Source: Pelobium manganitolerans
Lineage (GTDB): Bacteria; Bacteroidota; Bacteroidia; Sphingobacteriales; Sphingobacteriaceae
Assembly (NCBI RefSeq): GCF_003609575.1
Contig: NZ_MBTA01000023.1
Coordinates: forward strand, 293,621-357,620
Length of the DNA: 64,000 bases
Direction: 5' to 3'
The notes beneath the pieces were generated by a model, which saw only the letters and a list, made by a program, of their open reading frames with translations, was not told the origin of the DNA and searched no databases. This document shows, piece after piece, positions 54,905-63,867 of the stretch; position 1 is the stretch's first letter, and every line of letters starts with the position of its first letter. Position numbers and translations under genes: made by a program.

Positions 54905-56151
54905 AAAAAATTATAATATTCACCATGCTTTTGTTTGGTTTGACGGCGTGTGACAAACTGAAGTTCAGGGAAGACAAGCACTCGGCAGAAGCGGCAATGC
55001 ATACCTATACCTGTCCCATGCACCCAGAAGTGATCTCGGATAAGCCTGGCAAGTGCCCGAAATGTGGGATGGATTTGGTCCTGAAAGATGCCCCTGAAAA
55101 AAAGGAAGAAGGGATTAAACTGGATGATCTGCTGAAACCAACCAATGAATTCGTGGTCTCGGAATTGCCGGTCGTAAAGTTAAAAAAAGAAAACATTCCG
55201 ACCACGGTTGATGCCTTGGGAACAGTGGCGTATGACACCCGGCAGATTGGCAGTATTTCATCCCGCGTTGCTGGTCGGATCGAAAAACTCTATGTGCGGT
55301 ACAAATACCAAAAAGTGTCCAAAGGCCAGCGTATTTTAGATATATACAGCCCGGAACTCTTAACTGCACAGCAAAATCTGCTGTTTGTTCTGAAAAATGA
55401 CCGCTCAAACAGAATGATGATTGATGCCGCACACCAGAAACTTCTTCTTTTGGGAATGCCGGCTTCACAGATTCAGAAAGTCATCCAGAAAGGAAAACCC
55501 GATCTCACAGTTCCGGTGTTCAGCAATTACATCGGACACATTCAGCAGGCAGGAGCGGCAGGAACCATGGGACAAGCACTGCAATCCGGTCCCGAAATGG
55601 CTTCAAATACCGCAGTCACTGCAGAATTGCCCCTGAAAGAAGGAATGTACCTGCAGAAGGGACAGAATATTTTCAGTGTCTACAATCCCAACAGAACCTG
55701 GGCCCTGATCAATATTTTTTCCGAAGATATTGCCTTGGTCAGCAAAGGGCAGTCCGTCACGGTCATCCCTGAATCAAATCCGGACAGCCGCTTCAAAGGA
55801 ACCATCGGTTTTATAGAACCGTTTTTCAGACAGGGCAGCAAAACCGTGACGGCGCGGGTGTATTTTGATAACAGTACCGCAAAAATTCCCATCGGAAGCC
55901 AGGTTAAAGCAGAGATTCTAAGCCACAACAGAATGGCAGACTGGTTGCCGAAATCAGCAGTGGTTTCTTTAGGGATTGATAAAATCGTATTCAAAAAAGT
56001 AGAAGGCGGTTTTATTGCCCACAAGGTTGTTACCGGTGCTGTGGTAGGTGATAAAATTCAGATCGTCAGTGGTTTGCTTCCTGAAGATGGTGTTGCTGAA
56101 AATGCACAGTACCTGATGGACAGCGAAAGTTTTATAAAAATTAACAGATAA
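54901..56151 (+). CDS. cusB: CusB-like RND adaptor with heavy-metal-binding domain (first)
   Basis: A 416-residue lipoprotein (signal ends FGLTAC, Cys17). Residues about 36-63 are a heavy-metal-binding zinc-ribbon-like domain (TYTCPMHPEVISDKPGKCPK, CGMDL), then the adaptor core: VAGRIEKLYVRYKYQKVSKG lipoyl half, helical hairpin, and beta-barrel region (GQSVTVIPESNPDSRFKGT). It overlaps tolC by 4 bp. A second adaptor of the same kind follows 11 bp later. Confidence 0.88.
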   Translation: MKKIIIFTMLLFGLTACDKLKFREDKHSAEAAMHTYTCPMHPEVISDKPGKCPKCGMDLVLKDAPEKKEEGIKLDDLLKPTNEFVVSELPVVKLKKENIPTTVDALGTVAYDTRQIGSISSRVAGRIEKLYVRYKYQKVSKGQRILDIYSPELLTAQQNLLFVLKNDRSNRMMIDAAHQKLLLLGMPASQIQKVIQKGKPDLTVPVFSNYIGHIQQAGAAGTMGQALQSGPEMASNTAVTAELPLKEGMYLQKGQNIFSVYNPNRTWALINIFSEDIALVSKGQSVTVIPESNPDSRFKGTIGFIEPFFRQGSKTVTARVYFDNSTAKIPIGSQVKAEILSHNRMADWLPKSAVVSLGIDKIVFKKVEGGFIAHKVVTGAVVGDKIQIVSGLLPEDGVAENAQYLMDSESFIKINR

Positions 56152-56162
56152 AAATTGATAAA

Positions 56163-57368
56163 ATGAAATTCAATATTTTAATGCTGGTTTTGCTGGGTTT
56201 TCTTTACTCCTGCAAAAAGAAGGAAGATCCGCACGCTGGTCATGATATCTACTACACCTGTTCCATGCACCCGCAGGTCGTATCCGATAAACCGGGAAAA
56301 TGTCCTATTTGTCACATGGATTTGGTGCCTGTCGAGAAGAAAAAGAACGCGGATCCCAATGAAATCATACTGAATGACGAGCAGGTTAAACTGGGTAATA
56401 TAAAAACAGTCGCACTTTCTGGTGGTTCCATTGCAGACAAACTCACCCTTACCGGAACACTCAATTTTAACCAGTACCAGATGCAGTCAGTCAGTTCCAG
56501 AGTAATGGGAAGAGTCGAAAGACTGTATTATAAAAATATTGGCGATTTTGTTCCGAAGGGGGTGCCGCTGGTCGATATTTACAGTGAAGAACTCAACAAT
56601 GCCAAACAGGAATATCTGATGGCCCTGGAAAGACGAAAACTTTTCGTCGGCAATACTTCCATTGATTTCGACCAGTTGCTCCGAAGTTCCCGAAACAAGC
56701 TTTATTTATGGGGAATGTCGGAAAGCCAGATCAAACAGTTAGAAAAATCTGGAAAAGCCACACCTACCACCACCGTGTTCAGCAATGCGGCCGGTTTCAT
56801 CACCGATCTAAGCATTGCCGAAGGTGATTATCTCGCCGAAGGCGGCACCATCGTGAATCTGGCAGATCTATCGTCGCTTTGGGCGGAGGCGCAGGTGTAT
56901 TCTTCCCAAATGTCGCTCCTTCAGAAAGACAGCAAAGTAACGGTGTATATCCCCGATATGGATAATTTGAAGATTAATGGGAAGATTGATTTTACAAACC
57001 CCGAAATCAGTGCCTCCAGCAGAATAAATCTGGTCCGCATTTCCGTACCCAACAAAGGAAATCTGCTGAAACCCGGCATGCCGGTATATGTTCTGGTGGA
57101 AAACAAATCACAGGATGGACTTTCAATGCCTGTGGATGCGGTAATCAGGGATGGTAAATCCTCCACGGTCTGGGTGAAAACCGCCAAAAACACCTTCGTA
57201 AACAGAATGGTGGAAACGGGTCTGGAATATGAAGACAAAATAGAAATCACCTCCGGAATTAAAGCAGGTGACGAAGTTGTGGTTTCCGGGGCCTACTTGC
57301 TGAACAGTGAATACATATTCAAGAAAGGAGCCGACCCGATGGCGGGTCACGATATGAGCACGATGTAA
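56163..57368 (+). CDS. CusB-like RND adaptor with heavy-metal-binding domain (second)
   Basis: A 401-residue lipoprotein (signal ends GFLYSC, Cys17). Its metal-binding domain reads YTCSMHPQVVSDKPGKCPIC then HMDLVPVEKK, with His in place of the usual Gly after the second Cys pair. The adaptor core has SSRVMGRVERLYYKNIGDFV and GFITDLSIAEGDYLAEGGT. Two tandem adaptors after one pump suggest either a hetero-oligomeric adaptor ring or alternative pump partners. After it comes a 96-bp gap. Confidence 0.88.
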   Translation: MKFNILMLVLLGFLYSCKKKEDPHAGHDIYYTCSMHPQVVSDKPGKCPICHMDLVPVEKKKNADPNEIILNDEQVKLGNIKTVALSGGSIADKLTLTGTLNFNQYQMQSVSSRVMGRVERLYYKNIGDFVPKGVPLVDIYSEELNNAKQEYLMALERRKLFVGNTSIDFDQLLRSSRNKLYLWGMSESQIKQLEKSGKATPTTTVFSNAAGFITDLSIAEGDYLAEGGTIVNLADLSSLWAEAQVYSSQMSLLQKDSKVTVYIPDMDNLKINGKIDFTNPEISASSRINLVRISVPNKGNLLKPGMPVYVLVENKSQDGLSMPVDAVIRDGKSSTVWVKTAKNTFVNRMVETGLEYEDKIEITSGIKAGDEVVVSGAYLLNSEYIFKKGADPMAGHDMSTM

Positions 57369-57464
57369 TATGGGAAGGCAGATACTATTCGTGATAGCGC
57401 AAAAAAAGCTATTGAAATGCGGTAAGGTGGAAAAAACAATTAACAATAAATAAAATTCAAGACT

Positions 57465-57989
57465 ATGAAAAAAATGCAAAACAGTCACGATGCGGGTCAT
57501 GCTTCGAAGCATGCTGCGCACAATTCAAAAGATGCTTCGGGCATGTACAAACGCTTTGCGGTGATGGCTGTCGCCATGTTCGCAGTGATGTATTTTATCA
57601 TGTACGCCATGATTGACGGGTGGCAGAACCTGATACCCAATATCAACAACCTGTACATGACCCTGCTGATGACCTCGGCAATGCTGCTTATCGAATTAGT
57701 GATAATGAAAGTGATGTACCGCAACAGGAAGATGAATTGGGCGATAGCCATCATCTCGGTTGCCGTTGGCATCTTTTCATGGTTTGGCATCAGAGAACAA
57801 ATCAATGTGGGAGACAAGCAGTTTGCAAAGGGTATGATACCCCATCACGCAGCAGCCATATTGATGTCCGAAAAGGCACACCTGACCGACCCGGAACTGA
57901 TAGAGCTGCAAAAAAACATACTTAAAACCCAAGCGGAAGAAATTGAACTGATGAAGCGCAAGCTAAAAGAGTTTGAAGAAAGTAAATAA
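57465..57989 (+). CDS. DUF305 membrane protein
   Basis: A 174-residue protein. A His-rich N-terminus (NSHDAGHASKHAAHNSKD) is followed by three hydrophobic helices (about 30-110) and a DUF305 domain (about 115-174) with QFAKGMIPHHAAAILMSEKA. DUF305 is a ferritin-like helical domain common in copper clusters; function is not established. The His pair and Met residues suggest metal binding. It is followed 25 bp later by the TRASH-like lipoprotein. Confidence 0.82.
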   Translation: MKKMQNSHDAGHASKHAAHNSKDASGMYKRFAVMAVAMFAVMYFIMYAMIDGWQNLIPNINNLYMTLLMTSAMLLIELVIMKVMYRNRKMNWAIAIISVAVGIFSWFGIREQINVGDKQFAKGMIPHHAAAILMSEKAHLTDPELIELQKNILKTQAEEIELMKRKLKEFEESK

Positions 57990-58014
57990 TAAAATTTCAA
58001 AAAACAGTTTCGAC

Positions 58015-58431
58015 ATGAGCAAAATAATAATCGGCTTTATTTCCTTATCAGCCCTGCTATTCACCGCTTGTGGGCAGGCAGGGTCAAATAAGGCTGAAGC
58101 GGCACAGCATTCGCAGGCAACTCCGGAAAGCCACGGGCATAGTACCCAAATAGGTGAATTGGTTCCATCGGATGAAGTCTGCATGGTCAACGATGCCTAT
58201 ATGGGCAAAAAGCAGTTTGACGTAAAATTTGGCGGTAAAACCTACTACGGATGCTGCGAAATGTGCAAGGAGCGCATTCCAAAGGATGCCAGCGTGCGGG
58301 TAGCAATAGACCCCTATTCCCATAAACAGGTGGATAAAGCCCTTGCGGTGATTGCCGTTACAGGAAACAACGGTGAAGTGTCCTACTTTGAAAGCAAGGA
58401 CAACTACACTAACTATTTAAAGAAACAGTAG
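58015..58431 (+). CDS. TRASH-like metal-binding lipoprotein
   Basis: A 138-residue lipoprotein from ATG 58015 (signal ends LLFTAC, Cys19); the longer frame from 57973 overlaps DUF305 and lacks a sensible signal. The middle holds EVCMVNDAYMGKKQFDV and FGGKTYYGCCEMCKERIP, a YHS/TRASH-type cysteine motif used by metal sensors and chaperones. A His-rich linker (HSQATPESHGHSTQ) precedes it. It probably binds copper in the periplasm; the exact role is unknown. Confidence 0.75.
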   Translation: MSKIIIGFISLSALLFTACGQAGSNKAEAAQHSQATPESHGHSTQIGELVPSDEVCMVNDAYMGKKQFDVKFGGKTYYGCCEMCKERIPKDASVRVAIDPYSHKQVDKALAVIAVTGNNGEVSYFESKDNYTNYLKKQ

Positions 58432-58464
58432 CCAAATTTCAAATTAAGTAACAATGAGATATTT

Positions 58465-58920
58465 ATGTCCTTAACGAAGAAAATCATATTGGGGTTGGCT
58501 GTTATCTTAATCGGCATACAGTTTTTTCAGCCGTTACGGAACCAGGCGGATGAAGTGCCAGCCACCCATATCGAAAGGGTGTACGCCGTACCCCAAAATG
58601 TAAAGGCTATCCTTGTCCAGTCCTGTTACGACTGCCATAGCAACAATACCCGTTATCCGTGGTACAGCCGTATCCAGCCCGGAGCATGGTACATGGCAGG
58701 GCATATCAAAAAGGGCAAAGAGGAACTCAACTTTAGCGAATTTGGTGAATATTCTGCCCGCAGGCAGCGTAACAAGTTCAGGGCTATGGCGGGGCAGGTC
58801 AAGGACGGGGAAATGCCTTTGTCGTCATACACACTCATCCATCGCAATGCAGTATTATCACCGGAGGATAAGCAGGTTTTGATGGCGTGGTTTGGCACAA
58901 TGGAAGACAGCATTAAATAA
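58465..58920 (+). CDS. Haem-binding domain protein (cytochrome c-like)
   Basis: A 151-residue protein with one N-terminal helix (IILGLAVILIGIQFFQPL) and a single c-type haem motif, CYDCHSNNTRYPWYSRIQP, followed by WYMAGHIKKGKEELNFSEF. This is the haem_bd layout of periplasmic single-haem proteins in Bacteroidota. It may carry electrons for the multicopper oxidase encoded 13 bp later; that link is inferred from position. Confidence 0.82.
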   Translation: MSLTKKIILGLAVILIGIQFFQPLRNQADEVPATHIERVYAVPQNVKAILVQSCYDCHSNNTRYPWYSRIQPGAWYMAGHIKKGKEELNFSEFGEYSARRQRNKFRAMAGQVKDGEMPLSSYTLIHRNAVLSPEDKQVLMAWFGTMEDSIK

Positions 58921-58933
58921 AATTTTTCAACTA

Positions 58934-61207
58934 ATGAACAGATATAAAAAAATACCCATAAGAATACTGCAAACAGTGCTGATACTGCTTTGCACCCAAA
59001 CGTTGTTTGCACAGAAAGTAGTGCATTACGACCTGTATGTAAAAGATACCCTTGTCAACTATGCAGGTAAGCAAAAAAGGGCGATTGCCGTAAACGGGCA
59101 AATCCCGATGCCTACCCTTACGTTTACCGAGGGCGACACTGCCGAGATTGTAGTACACAATCAATTGAAAGAAAGTACCTCATTGCACTGGCATGGCGTG
59201 TTCCTGCCCAATAAGGAAGACGGTGTACCCCATCTTACGCAGCAGCCCATTGAACCCGGTACAACCTATACCTACCGTTTCCCAATTATCCAGCACGGTA
59301 CGCACTGGTATCATTCCCATTCGGGATTGCAGGAGCAGATAGGTATGTACGGTAATTTTGTAATGAAGAAACGGGAGGATGACAAGACCTTTAGAAAAGG
59401 GATTGACGATTTGCCGACCGTACCCATTATCCTAAGCGAATGGACAAATTACAACCCCGACAACATCAACCGGATGCTGCACAATGCCAACGATTGGGCG
59501 GCTATCAAAAAGAACGCTACGCAGTCATACGTTGAAGCCATTAAAGAGGGAAAATTTGGCGTGAAAGTAACTAATGAGTGGAAGCGGATGCTGGCAATGG
59601 ATGTGAGCGATGTGTATTATGATAAAATCCTTATCAATGGCAGCAATGCACCGGAGCTAAAAACGGTTGACGGCAAGACCTTAAAGGCGGGGGACAAAGT
59701 ACGGCTTCGCATATCCAACGGCGGTGCATCTTCCTATTTCTGGCTGCGCTATGCCGGAGGTAAGATTACCGTGGTCGCCAGCGATGGCAACGATGTGGAG
59801 CCTGTCGAAGTGGACAGGTTAATCATTGCCGTATCGGAAACCTATGATGTGGTCGTTACCATCCCCGAAGACGGATTGGCGTATGAGTTTTTAGCGACTA
59901 CCGAGGACAGGACACAATCGGCAAGCTACTTTATTGGTAACGGTGTCAAACAGCTTATTTCTCCGCTGCCACGACTGAAGTATTTCGAGGGGATGAAGAT
60001 GATGAACGACATGATGAAGATGAACGGCGATTTGGACGATATGGGCATGAAGATGAGCCTGAACCAAATGGATATGAATGTAGTGATGTATCCGGAGATT
60101 ACTGGCGAAGCAGGTAAAAAAGCAGACCACAGTAAGCACGACGGTATGAATATGGATAATGACCCCAACCGTTATAATGCAAATGCGTTGGGAGATATTG
60201 TGACCTTAAATTATGCCATGCTCCAATCTCCTTACAATACCGCACTTCCCAAAGATGCGCCTGTAAAAAATCTAAAATTTACCCTTACGGGAAATATGAA
60301 CCGCTACGTTTGGAGCATGGACAATAAAATACTTTCCGAAACTGATAAAATACCTGTTAAGAAAGGGGAAATACTGCGTATTACCATCCATAACAATTCG
60401 ATGATGCGTCATCCAATGCACTTACATGGCTTCGACTTTAGAATAATCAATGGCAAGGGTGAAAAATCGCCGCTCAAAAATGTATTGGATATAATGCCTA
60501 TGGAGACTGATACAATTGAATTTTTGGCAAACGTAGAAGGTGATTGGTTCTTTCATTGCCATATCCTTTATCATATGATGTCAGGTATGAACAGGGTGTT
60601 TGCCGTAGGCGATTACCAAAACCCCTACTTACCTAATAAGGCTAAAGCCTATAAAGCATTACAGCGGGAAAGTAATATGCCTCATTTCATGGCGCAGAAT
60701 GATTTTGCCACCAATGGTAATGACGGGGAGGCAATGCTCCAAAACGCAAGATGGAGCTTGGGTACAGAATGGCGTTTAGGTTATAGTGATATGCACGGCT
60801 ATGAAGTTGAAACCCACTTGGGAAGATATGTCGGTAAGATGCAATGGCTGATGCCATTTATTGGCTTTGACTGGCGTTATCGTAAAATGGGGATAGACGA
60901 ACACGAAACAAACTTATTCGGACAAAAGAATGAAAAAGATACACGCAGGGCAGTTAGCTTAGGTGTTATGTACACCCTGCCAATGCTTATTAATTTTCAG
61001 GCAGAAGTATATCATGACGGCATTGTACGGTTATCGTTGATGCGTGAGGATATTCCTATCTCAAAAAGATTGAGAGGTGGCTTTATGGTCAATACAGATT
61101 TTGAGTATATGGCAGAATTTAGGTATATAGTCAACAAAAATATTGGCATACGTACCCACTATGATAGTGATATGGGGCTTGGTGTGGGGCTTGCTTTAAC
61201 TTACTAA
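58934..61207 (+). CDS. Multicopper oxidase (CopA-like) with C-terminal barrel-like extension
   Basis: A 757-residue exported oxidase (signal ends TQTLFAQ). Three cupredoxin regions carry the Cu motifs STSLHWHGVFLPN, GTHWYHSHSG, MRHPMHLHGFDF and WFFHCHILYHMMSGM (type 1 His-Cys-His-Met). A Met-rich insert lies at about residues 355-400 (GMKMMNDMMKMNGD). Residues about 610-757 are an extra domain of alternating strands (WSLGTEWRLGYSDMHGYEVE ... GLGVGLALTY) ending in an aromatic residue like CopB/outer-membrane barrel proteins. It should oxidise Cu(I) in the periplasm. I chose the ATG at 58934, which begins the signal peptide. Confidence 0.88.
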   Translation: MNRYKKIPIRILQTVLILLCTQTLFAQKVVHYDLYVKDTLVNYAGKQKRAIAVNGQIPMPTLTFTEGDTAEIVVHNQLKESTSLHWHGVFLPNKEDGVPHLTQQPIEPGTTYTYRFPIIQHGTHWYHSHSGLQEQIGMYGNFVMKKREDDKTFRKGIDDLPTVPIILSEWTNYNPDNINRMLHNANDWAAIKKNATQSYVEAIKEGKFGVKVTNEWKRMLAMDVSDVYYDKILINGSNAPELKTVDGKTLKAGDKVRLRISNGGASSYFWLRYAGGKITVVASDGNDVEPVEVDRLIIAVSETYDVVVTIPEDGLAYEFLATTEDRTQSASYFIGNGVKQLISPLPRLKYFEGMKMMNDMMKMNGDLDDMGMKMSLNQMDMNVVMYPEITGEAGKKADHSKHDGMNMDNDPNRYNANALGDIVTLNYAMLQSPYNTALPKDAPVKNLKFTLTGNMNRYVWSMDNKILSETDKIPVKKGEILRITIHNNSMMRHPMHLHGFDFRIINGKGEKSPLKNVLDIMPMETDTIEFLANVEGDWFFHCHILYHMMSGMNRVFAVGDYQNPYLPNKAKAYKALQRESNMPHFMAQNDFATNGNDGEAMLQNARWSLGTEWRLGYSDMHGYEVETHLGRYVGKMQWLMPFIGFDWRYRKMGIDEHETNLFGQKNEKDTRRAVSLGVMYTLPMLINFQAEVYHDGIVRLSLMREDIPISKRLRGGFMVNTDFEYMAEFRYIVNKNIGIRTHYDSDMGLGVGLALTY

Positions 61208-61276
61208 AATTGCAATAAGCACCAATGGTTTGTAAACTGCAAAACCGATAAATAATATCGACAAAAAGGTGGTAGT

Positions 61277-61310
61277 GATGCGGGGTAGTTAATAATAATT
61301 AACCTGCATC
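61277..61310 (+). terminator. Hairpin after the multicopper oxidase gene
   Basis: GATGCggGGTAGTTAAT pairs imperfectly with ATTAACCTGCATC (outer GATGC/GCATC, inner GTTAAT/ATTAAC), 70 bp after the stop; a second stem CCTCCA/TGGAGG lies near 61352-61375. Neither has a clear U-run, so termination is only probable. Confidence 0.4.
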
Positions 61311-61468
61311 ATGCTACAACCCATTAAATTATACAACAAAATCTAAGTGCCTCCATCATCAATACGATTGGAGGTGAAATTCTATAATCAGTAGTTGCAT
61401 AATAAGCTAATATGAACAGTATTAGCTTTTCTATATTAACGAACAATGTGTATTTCAAAATGAAGCGA

Positions 61469-61735
61469 ATGGAGAAATTTTACAATGAAATCTATCTTAA
61501 GTTGGAAACTGAAATCCAGGAACTGGAGATTGAAACTGACTGCCCCATAAAAAGAATAGAAGCGGTTATACAGCTTATCATTCAAAGCCTTGCAGACTTA
61601 AAAGAGTTTGTTCTAAAAAAAGGGTTCAAGAACATTGCGGAAGAAATCTATTTTTTCAAATACCAGAAGCCTGTAATTGTTTCAAAACTCATCTTTTACA
61701 ACGCCATTTATAAAATCGAAACAAAGAAGCCTTAT
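61469..61735 (+). pseudogene. rteC N-terminal fragment, copy 2
   Basis: From ATG 61469 the frame reads MEKFYNEIYLKLETEIQELE and stays RteC-like for about 90 residues (LKKGFKNIAEEIYFFKYQKP, YNAIYKIETKKPYG). It is then joined to a primase fragment and stops at 61804 in the old frame. The winged-helix C-terminus is missing. It lies 15.9 kb downstream of copy 1, same orientation. Confidence 0.7.
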
Positions 61736-61920
61736 GGTACAAAACAGTTGAGCTATACCTTGACAACGACCCCACCGGCAAAAAGCTTACGCATAACGCT
61801 TTAAAATCGTCCCCGAAATTTGTCGACTGTAGCAAGCTTTACCGGCCGTACAACGACCTTAATGAATGGCTGATGATGAAAGGCTTTTCCAGAAAATCAA
61901 AACAGGCACTGAAACTCTAA
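61736..61920 (+). pseudogene. Toprim/DNA primase C-terminal fragment
   Basis: A frame without a start reads KTVELYLDNDPTGKKLTHNA and continues to CSKLYRPYNDLNEWLMMKG and TAA at 61918-61920. The LYLDNDPTG motif is the toprim metal-binding DxD region of the small element-encoded primases, and the ending is typical of them. It is fused directly to the rteC fragment, so a deletion removed the sequence between. Confidence 0.6.
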
Positions 61921-61937
61921 CCCCCAGCCCCAAAAAA

Positions 61938-62027
61938 TGGCAGTTTGCCACGTTCCTGCAAACGGCAAGATGTCCGTTTGTGTCACAACCGGTTTTTTTG
62001 GCGCCCTAACTCCGGAGTCGTGGGCGC
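61938..62027 (+). promoter_or_regulatory. Candidate oriT region upstream of mobC
   Basis: Three inverted repeats are packed in 90 bp just before the mobC start: TGGCA-n3-TGCCA (61938-61950), CAAACGG-n8-CCGTTTG (61959-61980) and GCGCCC-n15-GGGCGC (62001-62027). Origins of transfer in mobilisable Bacteroidota elements sit in such positions. The nick site cannot be assigned. Confidence 0.4.
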
Positions 62028-62049
62028 TGGAAGCTATTAGATAAAGACA

Positions 62050-62319
62050 ATGGAAAAAGAGAGAAAACAGAACAGAAACCAATGGCTGCACCTGAGGCTG
62101 TCCGAGAGCGAAAAGATACAGATCCATAAAGCTTTCCTGAAGACCACGCAGAGGAAGCTGAGCGGTTACGCCCGCAAAATACTGCTGGAGAAACCGGTAG
62201 TCGCAACCTACCGCAACGCCTCTCTGGACGGGCTGATGGAAGAGCTGATCAAGCTACGGAAAGACCTGAACGGGCTGGCAAACAACCTCAACCGGACTGT
62301 CCTGAGGACGTTCGGATGA
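62050..62319 (+). pseudogene. Truncated MobC-like mobilisation accessory protein
   Basis: An 89-codon frame with an N-terminal basic/ribbon-helix-helix region (KERKQNRNQWLHLRLSESEK, AFLKTTQRKLSGYARKILL) and ELIKLRKDLNGLANNLNRTV, the usual MobC core. Family members run to about 130-150 residues; here the frame ends LRTFG with no homologous tail and no relaxase (MobB) after it. MobC opens oriT DNA for the relaxase. Expression is possible but mobilisation alone is not. Confidence 0.7.
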
Positions 62320-62509
62320 CGGTAAACCGAGCGTAAACGCGGGAGAATTTGTGTAACGAAACCTTGACGTGCCAGCTGAAAAAGACACGCAGGAAAAGGC
62401 GCAAAAGAAAGCAGGATGTCTAGAAAAATCACATAGTTTAGGTGAAATATATTAGGTGTAATGAGTTTTCTAATGCAGATAATATTGGCTGTATTTAACA
62501 CCCATAAAG

Positions 62510-62537
62510 AGTCCCAGTCAAACCTCTAACTGGGACT
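62510..62537 (-). terminator. Hairpin downstream of the integrase gene
   Basis: A perfect 9-bp stem, AGTCCCAGT / ACTGGGACT, with a 10-nt loop, 14 bp past the integrase stop. The U-run on the minus strand is short, so it is a probable terminator. Confidence 0.55.
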
Positions 62538-62551
62538 TTGCAAACTCAATT

Positions 62552-63763
62552 TTAAGAAAATTTCTCCCTTAGATGCGCCATGTCCCGGCCGATTTTAACA
62601 TCTAAAATCTTAGCGTAATGCTGGGTCATTTTAATACTGCTGTGGCCGAGCATTTTAGAGACGGTCTCTATCGGCACATCGTTCAAAAGCGTTACGGTGG
62701 TGGCAAAAGTATGCCTTGCGATATGGTAGGTGAGCTCTTTTTCAATACCGCAGGTATCTGCAATTTCTTTTAAATAAGCGTTCATCTTTTGGTTGCTCAG
62801 CACCGGCAGAACAGTTCCTTCTGCAATGGATTTAGGGTGGTCTTCATACTTTTGCAGTATCTTTTTGGCGGGCGGCAGCAATGGGATCCGCGAGGCCACG
62901 TCGGTTTTCTGGCGGTGCGTATAAATCCACTCGTGCCCGTCCACACCTTTGATAATTTCCTCCTTTTTCAGCTTTTTTACGTCAGCATAAGCAAGGCCGG
63001 TATAGCATGAAAATACAAAAACGTCGCGCACCTGCGCAACGCGCTCAATCCTGAATTCTTTGTTGCTGAGCGCATCCAGTTCTTCCGCCGTCAGGAAAAC
63101 GCGGTCCACTTTTTTGACTTTCGGTTTGTAGTTCAGCATCGGGTTCACAGTGATCCATCCGTTCGCCAGGCATATCCGGATGATTTTCCCAAAGTTTTTG
63201 ATGTATTTGACCGCCGTGTTATTTGCGCAGCTGCGCACGGTCCTCAGATAAAAATCGTACTCGGTGATAAACTGGTGGTCTATCTTTCTGATATCCATAT
63301 CTTTTACGCGGTATTTCCATTGGATAAAGTCAGCGGTATGCTTAAACGATGTTCTGTACCGCTCCAGCGTGCCGGCTGCAAACTCTTTCCCTGTCAGCGC
63401 TTCTACCTTTGAATTGTGCTCTTCAAAAACGCCCAATATCGTCCGGACTTTTTCTGTTGTGCCCAATATTTTATCACGCAGGGACATTGTGCTGATTGTC
63501 TCGTTATTTTTCGACAAGAACTCCTGGGCGTCATAGATCTTGACCTGCAATTGGTCGATACATCTGTTCAGCATCCTTTCGGGTTCACGGTTTCCGGTGG
63601 CGCGGCAGGTTTTTTTTGACCATTTGGAGGGTTCACATTTCCTGTTGAGCGAGATTTCGGTTCTTTTTCCTCCCGCTGTGATCCGGCAATAAACCGGCAT
63701 AGGGCCACCGGTGTAAGCTTTGGGAGTTTTAAGATAAAAGTGAAGCTGGACTAAAGTACTCAT
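62552..63763 (-). CDS. Tyrosine recombinase (island integrase)
   Basis: A 403-residue site-specific integrase with an N-terminal arm-binding region (FYLKTPKAYTGGPMPVYCRI), a SAM-like core-binding domain (about 110-210) and the catalytic domain. Catalytic residues are Arg in SCYTGLAYADVKKL, Lys in the THRQKTDV strand, HIARHTFATT (His-x-x-Arg), GHSSIKMTQHYAKI (His and the Tyr nucleophile). It appears intact. The start at 63763 (MSTLVQLHFYL) is preferred over an upstream in-frame ATG at 63802 that adds 13 residues. It should act on the tRNA-Ser att site. Confidence 0.88.
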   Translation of the reverse strand: MSTLVQLHFYLKTPKAYTGGPMPVYCRITAGGKRTEISLNRKCEPSKWSKKTCRATGNREPERMLNRCIDQLQVKIYDAQEFLSKNNETISTMSLRDKILGTTEKVRTILGVFEEHNSKVEALTGKEFAAGTLERYRTSFKHTADFIQWKYRVKDMDIRKIDHQFITEYDFYLRTVRSCANNTAVKYIKNFGKIIRICLANGWITVNPMLNYKPKVKKVDRVFLTAEELDALSNKEFRIERVAQVRDVFVFSCYTGLAYADVKKLKKEEIIKGVDGHEWIYTHRQKTDVASRIPLLPPAKKILQKYEDHPKSIAEGTVLPVLSNQKMNAYLKEIADTCGIEKELTYHIARHTFATTVTLLNDVPIETVSKMLGHSSIKMTQHYAKILDVKIGRDMAHLREKFS

Positions 63764-63867
63764 AATTTTGGGATTAAAAGTTAAACAAAAGTATTTCTGC
63801 AACTAACCAAAATCAAGATGTTCGATGACTGAACGGCTTCTTTATCAGTGTGTTATCCGTCCAAGTC

